Assembly: GCF_039907765.1 (NCBI RefSeq)
Contig: NZ_JARDJI010000006.1
Coordinates: forward strand, 62,001-126,000
DNA: 64,000 nucleotides
DNA from: Aminobacter sp039907765
GTDB taxonomy: Bacteria; Pseudomonadota; Alphaproteobacteria; Rhizobiales; Rhizobiaceae
Reading direction: 5' to 3'
Numbering within the stretch: the stretch's first letter is position 1; each line of letters begins with the position of its first letter. This document shows, piece by piece, positions 8,606 through 17,083 of this stretch. The notes under the pieces are model-generated. The model worked only from the letters and a program-made list of their open reading frames with translations. It ran no database searches and was not told where the DNA came from. Both the position numbers and the translations under genes were made by a program.

Positions 8606-9865
8606 ATGAAGCCGCAGTCCGGCGCACCCTGGCGCGAGCAACATTCGCTGTCCCGCTGGCTGTGGGCGGCGTTGCGCCGCATTGCGCGCCCGGGCGGCTG
8701 GCAGTCGGCGCGCGCGGCAACGCGCGGCCTGCATGATTGGCACGTCGACAACGCGTTGGGCAGGTATCCGGCGAAGGATTTCGTGCCGATTGCCTCGGCG
8801 CCGCCGCCGCCCACCGACGTTCGGCTGATCGCCTACTACCTGCCGCAGTTCCACCCCATCCCGGAGAACGATGAATGGTGGGGCAAAGGCTTCACCGAAT
8901 GGCGCAACGTCGCCCGCGCCTTTCCCGTCTACAAGGGGCATTACCAGCCTCGGCTTCCCGGTGAGCTGGGCTACTACGACCTGCGCTTGCCGGAGGTGAT
9001 GCGCCGGCAGGTGGAACTCGCCAAGCTTTACGGCATCTCGGCCTTCTGCTTCCATTTCTACTGGTTCGGTGGAAAGCGGCTGCTCGAAAGGCCGCTGGAT
9101 CATTTCCTCCAGGCTTCCGAACTCGATTTGCCGTTTTGCCTGTGCTGGGCCAATGAAAGCTGGTCGCGCAGGTGGACGGGACGCGAGCAGGACGTGCTCA
9201 TGGCTCAGCGACATTCGCCTGAAGACGACATCGCCGTCATCCGCGACCTGGACAAATATTTCCGCGACCCCCGCTATCTCAGGATCGACGGCAAGCCGGT
9301 CCTGACGATCTACCGCGCCGGGCTGTTCCCGGATCTTGCGGGCACCGTGGCGCGTTGGCGTGCCGAAATGGAGCGGATGGGCTACCCCGGCATCTATCTG
9401 GTTGCGACCAACGCGTTCGATTTCTCCGGTCACGCCGGTCACGGCTTGGATGCCTTGTCGGAATTTCCGCCGCATGGCGTCAGCACGCCCAACATAGAGG
9501 GGCAGCTTGCCGTCTCGCCTGCCCGGACAGGCGGCCGCATCCGCAGCTACGGCGACGTGGTGGCGGCGGAGACCGCCAAGGGGACGTCAACGGGAGTGGT
9601 TCATCCGGGCGTCATGCCCGCCTGGGACAACAGCGCGCGGCGCCCGACCTCGGCCCAGATCTATGACGGGTCGACCCCAGATCTGTTCCAGGGCTGGCTC
9701 GCCCATGCCATGCGTCGCGCAGCTGCGAACCCCGCCGGTGAAAGGCTGGTTTTCGTCAATGCGTGGAACGAATGGGGCGAAGGAGCCTATCTGGAGCCCG
9801 ACCTGCGATATGGCTATGCCTATCTCGAGGCCTGCGCATCCGCCATCAGGGACTATGCCAAATAG
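8606..9865 (+). CDS. WbsX-like / glycoside hydrolase 99-like polysaccharide protein
   Basis: 419-aa protein of the WbsX family found in O-antigen and capsule clusters. The domain begins near residue 75 with IAYYLPQFHPIPENDEWWG, then GFTEWRNVA, SAFCFHFYWFGGKRLLERP, CWANESWSRRW and NAWNEWGEGAYLEPD; these resemble endo-mannosidase-type (GH99) barrels with acidic residues in the active site. Whether members transfer or cleave sugars is not known. Start ATG 8606, two bases after the preceding stop; the open frame extends further upstream but overlaps the GT2 gene and is not credible. It is the last gene of the rhamnose cassette. Confidence 0.83.
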   Translation: MKPQSGAPWREQHSLSRWLWAALRRIARPGGWQSARAATRGLHDWHVDNALGRYPAKDFVPIASAPPPPTDVRLIAYYLPQFHPIPENDEWWGKGFTEWRNVARAFPVYKGHYQPRLPGELGYYDLRLPEVMRRQVELAKLYGISAFCFHFYWFGGKRLLERPLDHFLQASELDLPFCLCWANESWSRRWTGREQDVLMAQRHSPEDDIAVIRDLDKYFRDPRYLRIDGKPVLTIYRAGLFPDLAGTVARWRAEMERMGYPGIYLVATNAFDFSGHAGHGLDALSEFPPHGVSTPNIEGQLAVSPARTGGRIRSYGDVVAAETAKGTSTGVVHPGVMPAWDNSARRPTSAQIYDGSTPDLFQGWLAHAMRRAAANPAGERLVFVNAWNEWGEGAYLEPDLRYGYAYLEACASAIRDYAK

Positions 9866-10013
9866 CGGGAGCCTGTCGGGATATGGATCCCCCTGCGAGC
9901 CTGGCCAATCGGCGGCAACGACGCGCGATTGTTGCCGCGCGAGTGCCCGTGTATCATCGCGACCGCCGGTTGTCGAACGCCGCATTCCGCGGGCCGGCTT
10001 GGAGGAAACGGCC

Positions 10014-10253
10014 ATGTTACGTGCAATCACGCTTGCATTTGCCTTGTCAATTTTCCCCGCCACCGCCTTTGCCAGTTCCTGTCCGACCATCATGGCTGCA
10101 ATAGATGCGGCGCTGCCGTCGGCGAAGCTCGCCGAGGCCGACATGACGAAGGTCAAGGAACTGCGCGCCCAGGGCGAATCCCTGCACCAGTCCGGCGACC
10201 ACGCCGGGTCGGAAGCAGCCCTCAACGAAGCCAAGAAGCTGCTGGGCATCTAA
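10014..10253 (+). CDS. Small secreted protein of unknown function
   Basis: 79 aa with a clear signal peptide (MLRAITLAFALSIFPATAFA) and a mature part of about 58 residues starting SSCPTIMAAIDAAL, rich in Ala, Lys and Glu and predicted helical. A good Shine-Dalgarno GGAGGA (10001-10006) lies 7 bases before ATG. The mature chain has one Cys and an EALNEAKKLLGI-type C-terminal helix. I recall similar short exported helical proteins in rhizobia without assigned function. It is unrelated in sense to the upstream polysaccharide genes; an imperfect hairpin follows. Confidence 0.72.
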   Translation: MLRAITLAFALSIFPATAFASSCPTIMAAIDAALPSAKLAEADMTKVKELRAQGESLHQSGDHAGSEAALNEAKKLLGI

Positions 10254-10285
10254 GCATCCTGAGCTTGTTCCAGTAATCGCGCTGC

Positions 10286-10314
10286 GGTTCGACCGGGCGA
10301 GTCTCGGTCGAGCC
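10286..10314. terminator. Hairpin between small secreted-protein gene and tRNA-Ser
   Basis: GGTTCGACCG pairs with CGGTCGAGCC (one G-U) around a 9-base loop. No T-run follows on either strand, so termination is only possible, not clear. It lies where rightward and leftward (tRNA) transcription converge. Confidence 0.4.
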
Positions 10315-10380
10315 CAGATTGCCGTCGGCGTGCGGACAGGCGCCGCCCGTTGCGGGTCAGGGTGCCTGGATTTCAGGGGG

Positions 10381-10472
<92 letters not shown>

Positions 10473-10902
10473 GCAGCGTGGTCGGCCTTGCCGGCGCGGC
10501 GCACTAGATAACGACTGATCGCCGATCACACAAGGCCAAATCTGCGTTTCGTTGCGGCATCTTTCACCACCGCGACGAGTCATGCTTCGGAAGCCGTTTC
10601 GTTGCCTCCACTTATGGTGACGGCCGGCCGTAAGGCGGCCGCGCTCGATCGTCATCAGTGCACCCGCATGCGGATGGCACCGCACATGCTGGAGACGCGA
10701 CCGCCGCGGGTGGCCTGGCGCGCGAACGCGCTTTTGCCGTCGTTTGCCTTGACTTCGCGACAACCATCGGTTACGGGACGCCTGCATTCGGCGTGGAGGG
10801 TTCTCTGCGCCGCTTGTTTTTTGAACCCGTAACGACTGACAAAAAGACGGCCCGGACCACCCAGTGATCCAACAAGGCCGACCGAACAGCGAAAGGCATA
10901 AA
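10473..10902. other. Promoter region between tRNA-Ser and rplU (430 bp)
   Basis: No gene recognised. It must hold the promoter of the leftward tRNA and the leader of rplU. A GC-rich hairpin (GGCCGCC-like arms near 10620-10645) lies in the leader; several short open frames have no family features. The composition is normal for the window. Confidence 0.5.
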
Positions 10903-11334
10903 ATGTTCGCAGTCATCAAAACGGGCGGCAAGCAGTACCGCGTCGCCGCCAATGATGTGATCAAGATCGAGAAGGTCGCCGGTGTCGCCGGTGAGACCGT
11001 TGAATTCGTCGAAGTTCTCGCCGTCGGCGAGGGCGACAAGGCCGAGATCGGCGCGCCCTTCGTGGCCGGCGCCGTGGTCACGGCGGAAGTGGTCGAGCAG
11101 GGCCGCGCTCCGACCGTCATCGCCTTCAAGAAGCGTCGTCGCCAGAACTCGCGCCGTGCGCGCGGCAACCGCCAGCATTACACCGCGGTCCGGATCGCGG
11201 AGATCCTGACGGGCGGTGCCAAGCCTTCGAAGAAGGCGGCGGCCAAGACCGAAGCCGCGGCTGAAGAAGCCGCCGAGAAGCCCGCGAAGAAGGCAGCGCC
11301 GAAAAAGGCTGCAGCCGTCGCGGAATCAGAGTAA
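10903..11334 (+). CDS. rplU: 50S ribosomal protein L21 with Ala/Lys-rich C-terminal tail
   Basis: 143 aa: residues 1-102 are a normal L21 (MFAVIKTGGKQYRV...KKRRRQNSRRARGNRQHYT), which binds 23S rRNA in the large subunit. Residues from about 108 form a low-complexity tail (KPSKKAAAKTEAAAEEAAEKPAKKAAPKKAAAV is split by Glu-rich stretches) that is absent from the short enterobacterial L21. Start ATG 10903, preceded by GCGAAAGG. It is followed 24 bp later by rpmA, the usual L21-L27 pair. Confidence 0.96.
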   Translation: MFAVIKTGGKQYRVAANDVIKIEKVAGVAGETVEFVEVLAVGEGDKAEIGAPFVAGAVVTAEVVEQGRAPTVIAFKKRRRQNSRRARGNRQHYTAVRIAEILTGGAKPSKKAAAKTEAAAEEAAEKPAKKAAPKKAAAVAESE

Positions 11335-11358
11335 TAGAGCGACTGAAGGAGTACACCA

Positions 11359-11628
11359 ATGGCACATAAGAAAGCTGGCGGTTCGTCGCGCAACGGTCGC
11401 GATTCTGAGTCGAAGCGCCTTGGCGTGAAGAAGTTCGGCGGCGAAGCCGTGATTGCGGGCAACATCATCATTCGTCAACGCGGCACCACCTGGCATCCCG
11501 GCGCCAACGTCGGCATGGGCAAGGATCATACCCTTTTTGCTCTGGAAGCTGGTGCCGTGTCGTTTGCCAAGAAAGCCAACGGCCGAACCTACGTGTCGGT
11601 AAACCCGATGCCGAAGGCCGCGGAGTAG
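11359..11628 (+). CDS. rpmA: 50S ribosomal protein L27
   Basis: 89 aa, normal length. It begins MAHKKAGGSSRNGRDSESKR, the flexible N terminus reaching the peptidyl-transferase centre, with no cleaved leader as in Firmicutes. The core (IIRQRGTTWHPGANVGMGKDH) is typical. AAGGAG precedes the ATG by 8 bases. It ends just before a strong terminator, so rplU-rpmA is a short operon. Confidence 0.97.
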   Translation: MAHKKAGGSSRNGRDSESKRLGVKKFGGEAVIAGNIIIRQRGTTWHPGANVGMGKDHTLFALEAGAVSFAKKANGRTYVSVNPMPKAAE

Positions 11629-11698
11629 CCGGTTCCGCACTACAACACCGGCGCCCCATCTCGGGAACCGGTGTCTGGCCAAGCCAGGAAAAGGATCA

Positions 11699-11732
11699 GG
11701 GGAGATGGGTCGCCATCTCCCCTTTTTCTTTT
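11699..11732 (+). terminator. Strong rho-independent terminator after rpmA
   Basis: A perfect 10-bp stem GGGGAGATGG / CCATCTCCCC around a GTCG loop, followed by TTTTTCTTTT. It separates the ribosomal genes from the acetyltransferase gene whose Shine-Dalgarno begins immediately after. Confidence 0.93.
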
Positions 11733-11747
11733 GCCTGGAGGATTGAA

Positions 11748-12338
11748 ATGGTTGCCGAGAAGGAAGATTTCGAAGACGAAAGGCTGTCGATCGACTGCCC
11801 CATATTGCTGACGGAGCGGCTCGTCCTGCGTCCGCCGCACGAGGACGATATCCCCGAACTGGTGCAGCTCGCCGACAATCGCCACGTCGCCGAAATGCTG
11901 TCGCGCATGCCGCACCCCTATGGCGAGGCCGAGGCGCGCGCGTTCCTGTCTATGGCGCGGGCCAAGCGTGGCGGCGGCGTCGTCTATGCGATCACCCTCG
12001 CCGACAGCGGCGCCTTCGTCGGCTCGGCCGGCCTCAATGCCACCGACCGTGGCCTCGAACTCGGCTACTGGATCGGCGAGCCCTACTGGAAGCGCGGCTA
12101 TGCCACGGAAGCCGCGCATGCGCTGGTCGATCTCGCCTTCCGCGCGACCGACGCCAACGTGCTCAACGTTTCGTGCCGGGTCATCAACCCGGCGTCGCGG
12201 CGGGTCATCCACAAGTGCGGCTTCCAGTATGCCGGCCAGGGCATGCTGAATTCGATCGTCGCCGGCCAGGTGCCGGTCGAGCGCTACCGGCTCGACCGCA
12301 AGACTTGGGCGAGCCTGAGGTCGTGGGCGCGCTTCTGA
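11748..12338 (+). CDS. GNAT-family N-acetyltransferase (RimJ/RimL-like)
   Basis: 196-aa acetyl-CoA-dependent acetyltransferase. It shows LLTERLVLRPPHEDD at the start of the domain (near residue 22), the central ELGYWIGEPYWKRGYATEA acetyl-CoA loop motif, and NPASRRVIHKCGF near the end, the pattern of ribosomal-protein-serine/alanine acetyltransferases of the RimJ/RimL type. The acceptor is unknown. The Shine-Dalgarno GGAGG is 7 bases before the ATG. GNAT genes next to rplU-rpmA and obgE are common in Rhizobiales; it is convergent with the next gene. Confidence 0.87.
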   Translation: MVAEKEDFEDERLSIDCPILLTERLVLRPPHEDDIPELVQLADNRHVAEMLSRMPHPYGEAEARAFLSMARAKRGGGVVYAITLADSGAFVGSAGLNATDRGLELGYWIGEPYWKRGYATEAAHALVDLAFRATDANVLNVSCRVINPASRRVIHKCGFQYAGQGMLNSIVAGQVPVERYRLDRKTWASLRSWARF

Positions 12339-12344
12339 GGGGGC

Positions 12345-13205
12345 TCAGTTCAGCTCGACCCATACCGGCTGGTGGTCGGAGCCGTCCGCGTCGGTGTCGA
12401 TGCGGACGGATTTGACCTTCGCCGCAAGGTCGGCCTGGACGAAGGCGTAGTCGATGAGGCGGGATTTTTCCGGATGGGTCGCGTCGGTCCAGGAGACCGA
12501 TCCGTCCGGGACGCCGCCAGCCAGGGCATAGGCGTCGACAGGGTGATGGGCGACGATCTGGGGGCCTTCGACCGGGTCGGGCACGCCGGTCATCACAAGG
12601 TGCTCGGGCGAGCCGGGCACCATGTTGAAGTCGCCCATGAGCACGAATTCCTCGGGGCAGGGGAGCTCGGGGAATCCGTATTCGGCGGCACCGGTGATGG
12701 CGCCGCCTTCCATCACGTAAGCGTAGGCCCGCTCCTTGAGGTGGCGGATCTGCAGGGTCCGTTCCTCCTGACTGACATGGTCGACATGCACCGAATAGAC
12801 ACGCAGGGGACCGGAAGGCGCCATGACGAGCGCCTCGAGTGCCGCGCGCTGCAGGTTGCCGCGGCTGATGCGCCGGCTGCGCGGCAGAAGCAGGTTGCGC
12901 GACGCCACGATCGGCCAGCGCGACAGTACCATGTTGCCGAACTGCAGGCGCTTGTTGGCCGGCTTGCCATCGTCGCCGACCATGCCGAAGTCGATGTCCA
13001 TGGCGGCGCCGTAGACATGGAAGTAGTCGGGCAGCAGCCGTGCCAGCCCTTCGACCATGTCGGCCATGTTGTTGCGCATGAAGTTGCGGGTCACCTCCTG
13101 CAGCGCCACGATGTCGGCGCCGTCGACGGCGCGGGCGATGCGCTCGAGGTCGTAGCGCCCGTCGCGGCCGACGCCATATTGGGTGTTGTAGGTGACCAGC
13201 TTCAT
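12345..13205 (-). CDS. Endonuclease/exonuclease/phosphatase-family hydrolase
   Basis: 286-aa metal-dependent phosphodiesterase-fold protein. Motifs in order: MKLVTYNTQYG (N metal site), VALQEVTR (catalytic Glu), HVDHVSQEER, LMGDFNMVPGS (Asp/Asn) and DGSDHQPVWVEL (Asp-His). The family includes exonuclease III, sphingomyelinase and inositol phosphatases, so the substrate is open. No signal peptide, hence cytosolic. Start ATG at 13205 has GAGGGGAAG just upstream; a longer in-frame extension into obgE on the other strand is rejected. It sits between the GNAT gene and obgE. Confidence 0.83.
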   Translation of the reverse strand: MKLVTYNTQYGVGRDGRYDLERIARAVDGADIVALQEVTRNFMRNNMADMVEGLARLLPDYFHVYGAAMDIDFGMVGDDGKPANKRLQFGNMVLSRWPIVASRNLLLPRSRRISRGNLQRAALEALVMAPSGPLRVYSVHVDHVSQEERTLQIRHLKERAYAYVMEGGAITGAAEYGFPELPCPEEFVLMGDFNMVPGSPEHLVMTGVPDPVEGPQIVAHHPVDAYALAGGVPDGSVSWTDATHPEKSRLIDYAFVQADLAAKVKSVRIDTDADGSDHQPVWVELN

Positions 13206-13325
13206 CGACTTCCCCTCATCGCGCGGCAAAGCGTCCGCGCCCAATCCGCTCTCGCCCTTCGCCGCGCCTTGCGCTATGGCAGGTGCGCTGAAACAACCAG
13301 ATAACAGCAGAAGACGAACAGTCCG

Positions 13326-14363
13326 ATGAAATTTCTCGATCAGGCCAAGGTTTACATCCGCTCCGGCAACGGTGGTGCGGGCGCGGTGTCGTTCCGGCGC
13401 GAAAAATTCATCGAGTTCGGCGGTCCCGACGGCGGCGACGGCGGCCGCGGCGGCGACGTCTGGCTGGAGGTGGTCGACGGGCTGAACACGCTGATCGACT
13501 ATCGCTACCAGCAGCATTTCAAGGCGCAGACCGGCATCCACGGCATGGGCCGCAACATGACCGGCGCCAAGGGCGCCGACATCGTGCTCAAGGTACCCGT
13601 CGGCACCCAGGTCTATGAAGAAGACAACGAGACCCTGATCTGCGACCTGACCCAGGTCGGGCAGCGCTTCCTGCTCGCCAAGGGCGGCAATGGCGGCTTC
13701 GGCAACCAGCATTTCAAGACCTCGACCAACCAGGCACCGCGTCGCGCCAACCCCGGCCTCGAAGGCCAGGAGATGTGGATCTGGCTCAGGCTCAAGCTGA
13801 TCGCCGATGCCGGCCTCGTCGGCCTGCCCAATGCCGGCAAGTCGACCTTCCTCGCCTCCGTCACGGCGGCCAAGCCGAAGATCGCCGACTATCCGTTCAC
13901 CACGCTGCATCCGGGCCTGGGCGTCGCCCGCATCGATGCGCGCGAGTTCGTCATCGCCGATATTCCCGGCCTGATCGAGGGCGCCCACGAGGGCGTCGGC
14001 ATCGGCGACCGCTTCCTTGGCCATGTCGAGCGCACGCGCGTGCTCTTGCATCTGGTTTCGGCGCAGGAAGAGAACCCGGGCAAGGCCTACAAGGTCGTGC
14101 GCGGCGAGCTCGAAGCCTATGGGCACGGCCTGGCCGAGAAGACCGAGATCGTGGCGCTCTCCCAGGTCGACACGCTCGATCCCGATACGCGCAAGAAGAA
14201 GGTCGCCTCGCTGAAGCGCGCTGCCGGCCGCGCTCCGATCCTGCTTTCTGCGGTCACCCGCGAGGGCGTCGAGGAGACGTTGCGCGCCCTGATGAGCGTG
14301 GTCGAGGAAGCGCGCCAGGCAAGCGGCGACGTCGCCCCCGCCGATGCGCGCTGGATGAAGTAG
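13326..14363 (+). CDS. obgE: GTPase ObgE/CgtA, ribosome assembly factor
   Basis: 345-aa Obg GTPase that assists 50S subunit maturation and links to the stringent response. The glycine-rich Obg fold occupies residues 1-158 (GNGGAGAVSFRREKF, GGDGGRGGDV), followed by the G domain: G1 GLPNAGKST, G2 region TTLHPGLGV, G3 DIPGLIEGA. It is slightly short at the C terminus, as usual in alphaproteobacteria. proB begins 11 bp downstream, an association conserved in Rhizobiales. Confidence 0.97.
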   Translation: MKFLDQAKVYIRSGNGGAGAVSFRREKFIEFGGPDGGDGGRGGDVWLEVVDGLNTLIDYRYQQHFKAQTGIHGMGRNMTGAKGADIVLKVPVGTQVYEEDNETLICDLTQVGQRFLLAKGGNGGFGNQHFKTSTNQAPRRANPGLEGQEMWIWLRLKLIADAGLVGLPNAGKSTFLASVTAAKPKIADYPFTTLHPGLGVARIDAREFVIADIPGLIEGAHEGVGIGDRFLGHVERTRVLLHLVSAQEENPGKAYKVVRGELEAYGHGLAEKTEIVALSQVDTLDPDTRKKKVASLKRAAGRAPILLSAVTREGVEETLRALMSVVEEARQASGDVAPADARWMK

Positions 14364-14374
14364 GCCCGACCGAC

Positions 14375-15523
14375 ATGACCATTCCTTCGCTTCGGACCTA
14401 CAAGCGCATCACCGTCAAGATCGGCTCGGCGCTGCTGGTCGACCGTTCGACCGGCCTCAAGCGTGAATGGCTGGCCTCGATGGCCGACGATATCGCGACG
14501 CTCGCCGAGGCCGGCGCGGACGTGCTGGTGGTCTCGTCGGGCGCCATCGCGCTCGGCCGCACAATCTTGGGCCTCGGCAAGCGGGCGCTGAAGCTCGAGG
14601 AAAGCCAGGCGGCAGCTGCAGTCGGCCAGATCGAGCTGGCCGGCGCCTGGTCGGATGCGCTCGGCCGCAAGGGACTGAAGTCGGGCCAGATCCTGGTGAC
14701 GCTCGGCGACACCGAGGAGCGCCGCCGCTACCTCAATGCGCGGGCAACCATCTCGACGCTGCTCAAGATGAAGGCCGTGCCCGTCATCAACGAGAACGAT
14801 ACGGTCGCCACCACCGAAATCCGCTACGGCGACAACGACCGTCTGGCCGCCCGCATGGCGACCATGATGGGCGCCGACCTTCTGGTGCTGCTGTCCGACA
14901 TCGACGGGCTCTATACCGCCCCGCCGGCGCATGACCCGAACGCGAGGTTCATTCCCGTCGTCGACCGCATCACGCCCGACATCGAGGCGATGGCAGGCGC
15001 TGCCGCCTCCGAGCTGTCGCGTGGCGGCATGCGCACCAAGCTCGACGCCGGCAAGATCGCGACCGCGTCGGGCACGGCGATGATCATCACGGCGGGCACC
15101 AGGCTGTCGCCGCTGATGGCGATCGAGCGCGGCGAGCGCGCCACCTATTTCCGCCCGAGCGGCAATCCGGTGAAGGGCTACAAGACCTGGATCGCCGGCC
15201 AGCTCGAACCTGCCGGGCGGCTCACCGTCGATGCTGGTGCGGTGGGCGCACTGCTCTCGGGCAAGTCGCTGCTGCCTGCGGGCGTTAGGCTCGTCAGCGG
15301 CAATTTCTCGCGCGGCGACACGGTGGCGATCCTGTCGCCCGAGGGGCGCGAGATCGCGCGCGGGCTGGTTGCCTATGACGCTGCGGATGCCGTAAGGATC
15401 GCAGGGCTGAAGTCGACCGAGATCGAGACCGTGCTCGGCTATGAAGCGCGTTCGGCGATGATCCATCGCGACGACCTGGTGGTGAGCCATGCGGACGCGG
15501 TGCCGGCGCAGGCGGAAGGGTGA
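14375..15523 (+). CDS. proB: Glutamate 5-kinase
   Basis: 382-aa enzyme, first step of proline synthesis (glutamate + ATP to glutamyl-5-phosphate). An amino-acid-kinase domain covers residues 1-260 (KIGSALLVD, VSSGAIALGR, NENDTVATTEIRYGDND, LSDIDGLY, GGMRTKLDA); the C-terminal ~100 residues form a PUA domain (AGQLEPAGRLTVDAGAV). Feedback inhibition by proline is typical of the family. Start ATG 14375; the frame is open far upstream but overlaps obgE. proA follows after 4 bp. Confidence 0.96.
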   Translation: MTIPSLRTYKRITVKIGSALLVDRSTGLKREWLASMADDIATLAEAGADVLVVSSGAIALGRTILGLGKRALKLEESQAAAAVGQIELAGAWSDALGRKGLKSGQILVTLGDTEERRRYLNARATISTLLKMKAVPVINENDTVATTEIRYGDNDRLAARMATMMGADLLVLLSDIDGLYTAPPAHDPNARFIPVVDRITPDIEAMAGAAASELSRGGMRTKLDAGKIATASGTAMIITAGTRLSPLMAIERGERATYFRPSGNPVKGYKTWIAGQLEPAGRLTVDAGAVGALLSGKSLLPAGVRLVSGNFSRGDTVAILSPEGREIARGLVAYDAADAVRIAGLKSTEIETVLGYEARSAMIHRDDLVVSHADAVPAQAEG

Positions 15524-15527
15524 GGAC

Positions 15528-16808
15528 ATGCTGAAGGCGCACGAGAGCCAGGACACGGCGCGGCTGATGGCCGAGATCGGCCGCAAGGCCCGGGCTGCCG
15601 CGCGCCCACTCGCCACAGCCAGCGCCGAGCGCAAGCACGCCGCCCTGATCGGCATGGCCGACGCCATCCTGCGCCGCGAGCACGAGATTCTCGACGCCAA
15701 CGCCATCGATGTGAAGAACGGCGAGGAGGCTGGCCTCAGCGGCTCCTTCATGGACCGTCTGAAGCTCACGCCCGGTCGCATCCGCGACATGGCCGACGGC
15801 ATTCGCGCGATCGCCGACCTCAGGGATCCGGTCGGCGAGACCATCGCCGAATGGGATCGTCCCAACGGGCTGCATATCGAGCGCGTGCGCACGCCGCTCG
15901 GCGTCATCGGCGTGATCTACGAGAGCCGCCCCAACGTGACCGCTGATGCCGGCGCGCTGTGCCTCAAGGCCGGCAATGCGGTGATCCTGCGCGGCGGGTC
16001 GGACTCGCTCAATTCGTCGCTGGCGATCCATTCCTGCCTGGTCGAGGGCCTGAAGTCGGCGAACCTGCCGGAGGATGCGATCCAGCTGGTTCCTGTGACC
16101 GATCGCGCCGCCGTCGGCGAGATGCTCAAGGGGCTCACGGGCAACATCGACGTGATCGTGCCGCGCGGCGGCAAGAGCCTGGTCGAGCGCGTGCAGACCG
16201 AGGCGCGCGTGCCTGTATTCGCCCATCTCGAGGGCATCTGCCATCTCTACATCGACAAGTCGGCCAAGCTCGACATGGCGGTGGCGATCGCGGTCAACGC
16301 CAAGATGCGCCGGACCGGCATCTGCGGTGCGGCCGAGACGCTGCTGGTCGACCGTGCCGTGGCCTCGACCCATCTCGTGCCGGTGCTCGAGGCCCTGCGT
16401 GCGGCAGGGTGCGAAATCCACGCCGACGCGGACGTGCTGGCGGCGTTCGCCGACGCAAAGCCCGCGACCGAGGCGGACTGGTCGACCGAATATCTCGATG
16501 CCATCATCTCGGCCAAGCTGGTCGACGGCATCTCGGGCGCCATCGAGCATATCGAGACGTTCTCCTCGCACCACACCGAGGCCATCGTCGCCGAGGACGC
16601 CAAGGCGGTGGAGCGCTTCTTCAACGAGATCGACTCGGCGATCCTGCTGCATAACGCCTCGACGCAGTTCGCCGATGGCGGTGAGTTCGGCATGGGTGCG
16701 GAGATCGGCATCGCTACCGGCAAGATGCACGCGCGCGGGCCGGTCGGCGTCGAGCAGCTGACGTCGTTCAAGTACCGCGTGCGCGGCAACGGCCAGCTCC
16801 GGCCGTGA
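15528..16808 (+). CDS. proA: Glutamate-5-semialdehyde dehydrogenase (gamma-glutamyl phosphate reductase)
   Basis: 426-aa NADPH-dependent enzyme, second proline step. ALDH-like fold with GVIGVIYESRPNVTADAGALCLKAGNA, and the catalytic Cys in RTGICGAAETLL near residue 268. It ends with GPVGVEQLTSFKYRVRGNGQLRP, the usual ProA tail. The start ATG lies 4 bp after the proB stop with GTGAGG in front, so ProB and ProA, which channel the labile intermediate, are translationally linked. A cluster of palindromic repeats follows. Confidence 0.96.
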   Translation: MLKAHESQDTARLMAEIGRKARAAARPLATASAERKHAALIGMADAILRREHEILDANAIDVKNGEEAGLSGSFMDRLKLTPGRIRDMADGIRAIADLRDPVGETIAEWDRPNGLHIERVRTPLGVIGVIYESRPNVTADAGALCLKAGNAVILRGGSDSLNSSLAIHSCLVEGLKSANLPEDAIQLVPVTDRAAVGEMLKGLTGNIDVIVPRGGKSLVERVQTEARVPVFAHLEGICHLYIDKSAKLDMAVAIAVNAKMRRTGICGAAETLLVDRAVASTHLVPVLEALRAAGCEIHADADVLAAFADAKPATEADWSTEYLDAIISAKLVDGISGAIEHIETFSSHHTEAIVAEDAKAVERFFNEIDSAILLHNASTQFADGGEFGMGAEIGIATGKMHARGPVGVEQLTSFKYRVRGNGQLRP

Positions 16809-16850
16809 CGGGAAGCATCGGGTCGGTGTGACGGCTTTGCGCGCAATCAC

Positions 16851-16891
16851 CCCCCTCTGCCCTGCCGGGCATCTCCCCCTCAAGGGGAGGG
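16851..16891. repeat. Rhizobial-type palindromic intergenic repeat, copy A
   Basis: A C-rich start (CCCCCTCTGCCCTGCCGGGC) leads into CTCCCCCTCAAGGGGAG, a near-perfect hairpin. I recall closely similar repeats scattered between genes in Mesorhizobium/Brucella genomes. It may help terminate proA transcription. Confidence 0.55.
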
Positions 16892-16932
16892 CAATCGCCT
16901 ATGGATGTTTGGATAGGCTGTGGTGGCCGGAT

Positions 16933-17072
16933 ACCCCCACCCCTAGCCCGTCCCCACAAGGGGGAGGGGGACTTTACGGCACGCCCGTCCGGCGACAATC
17001 TTCGATGATCTTAGCCGACACGATGGCGAACAAATCCCCCTCCCCCTTGTGGCGAGGGGCTAGGGGTGGGGG
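16933..17072. repeat. Pair of 37-bp inverted repeats, MITE-like, 140 bp overall
   Basis: The left arm 16933-16969 and right arm 17036-17072 are reverse complements at 35 of 37 positions, each reading CCCCCACCCCTAGCCC...AAGGGGGAGGGGG; each arm also contains its own small hairpin. They enclose 66 bp of unique sequence. No transposase and no obvious target duplication are seen. It could fold into a long hairpin and act as terminator between proA and nadD. Confidence 0.65.
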
Positions 17073-17083
17073 TGCCTAGCGCT

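Noticed and set aside
13206..14126. Upstream extension of the endonuclease/phosphatase-family gene
   Set aside because: It runs antisense through obgE and has no similarity to the family; ATG 13205 has a good Shine-Dalgarno and starts the domain.
14117..16883. Long minus-strand frames opposite proB and proA
   Set aside because: Composition is typical of antisense of GC-rich genes; no motifs; plus-strand genes are intact.
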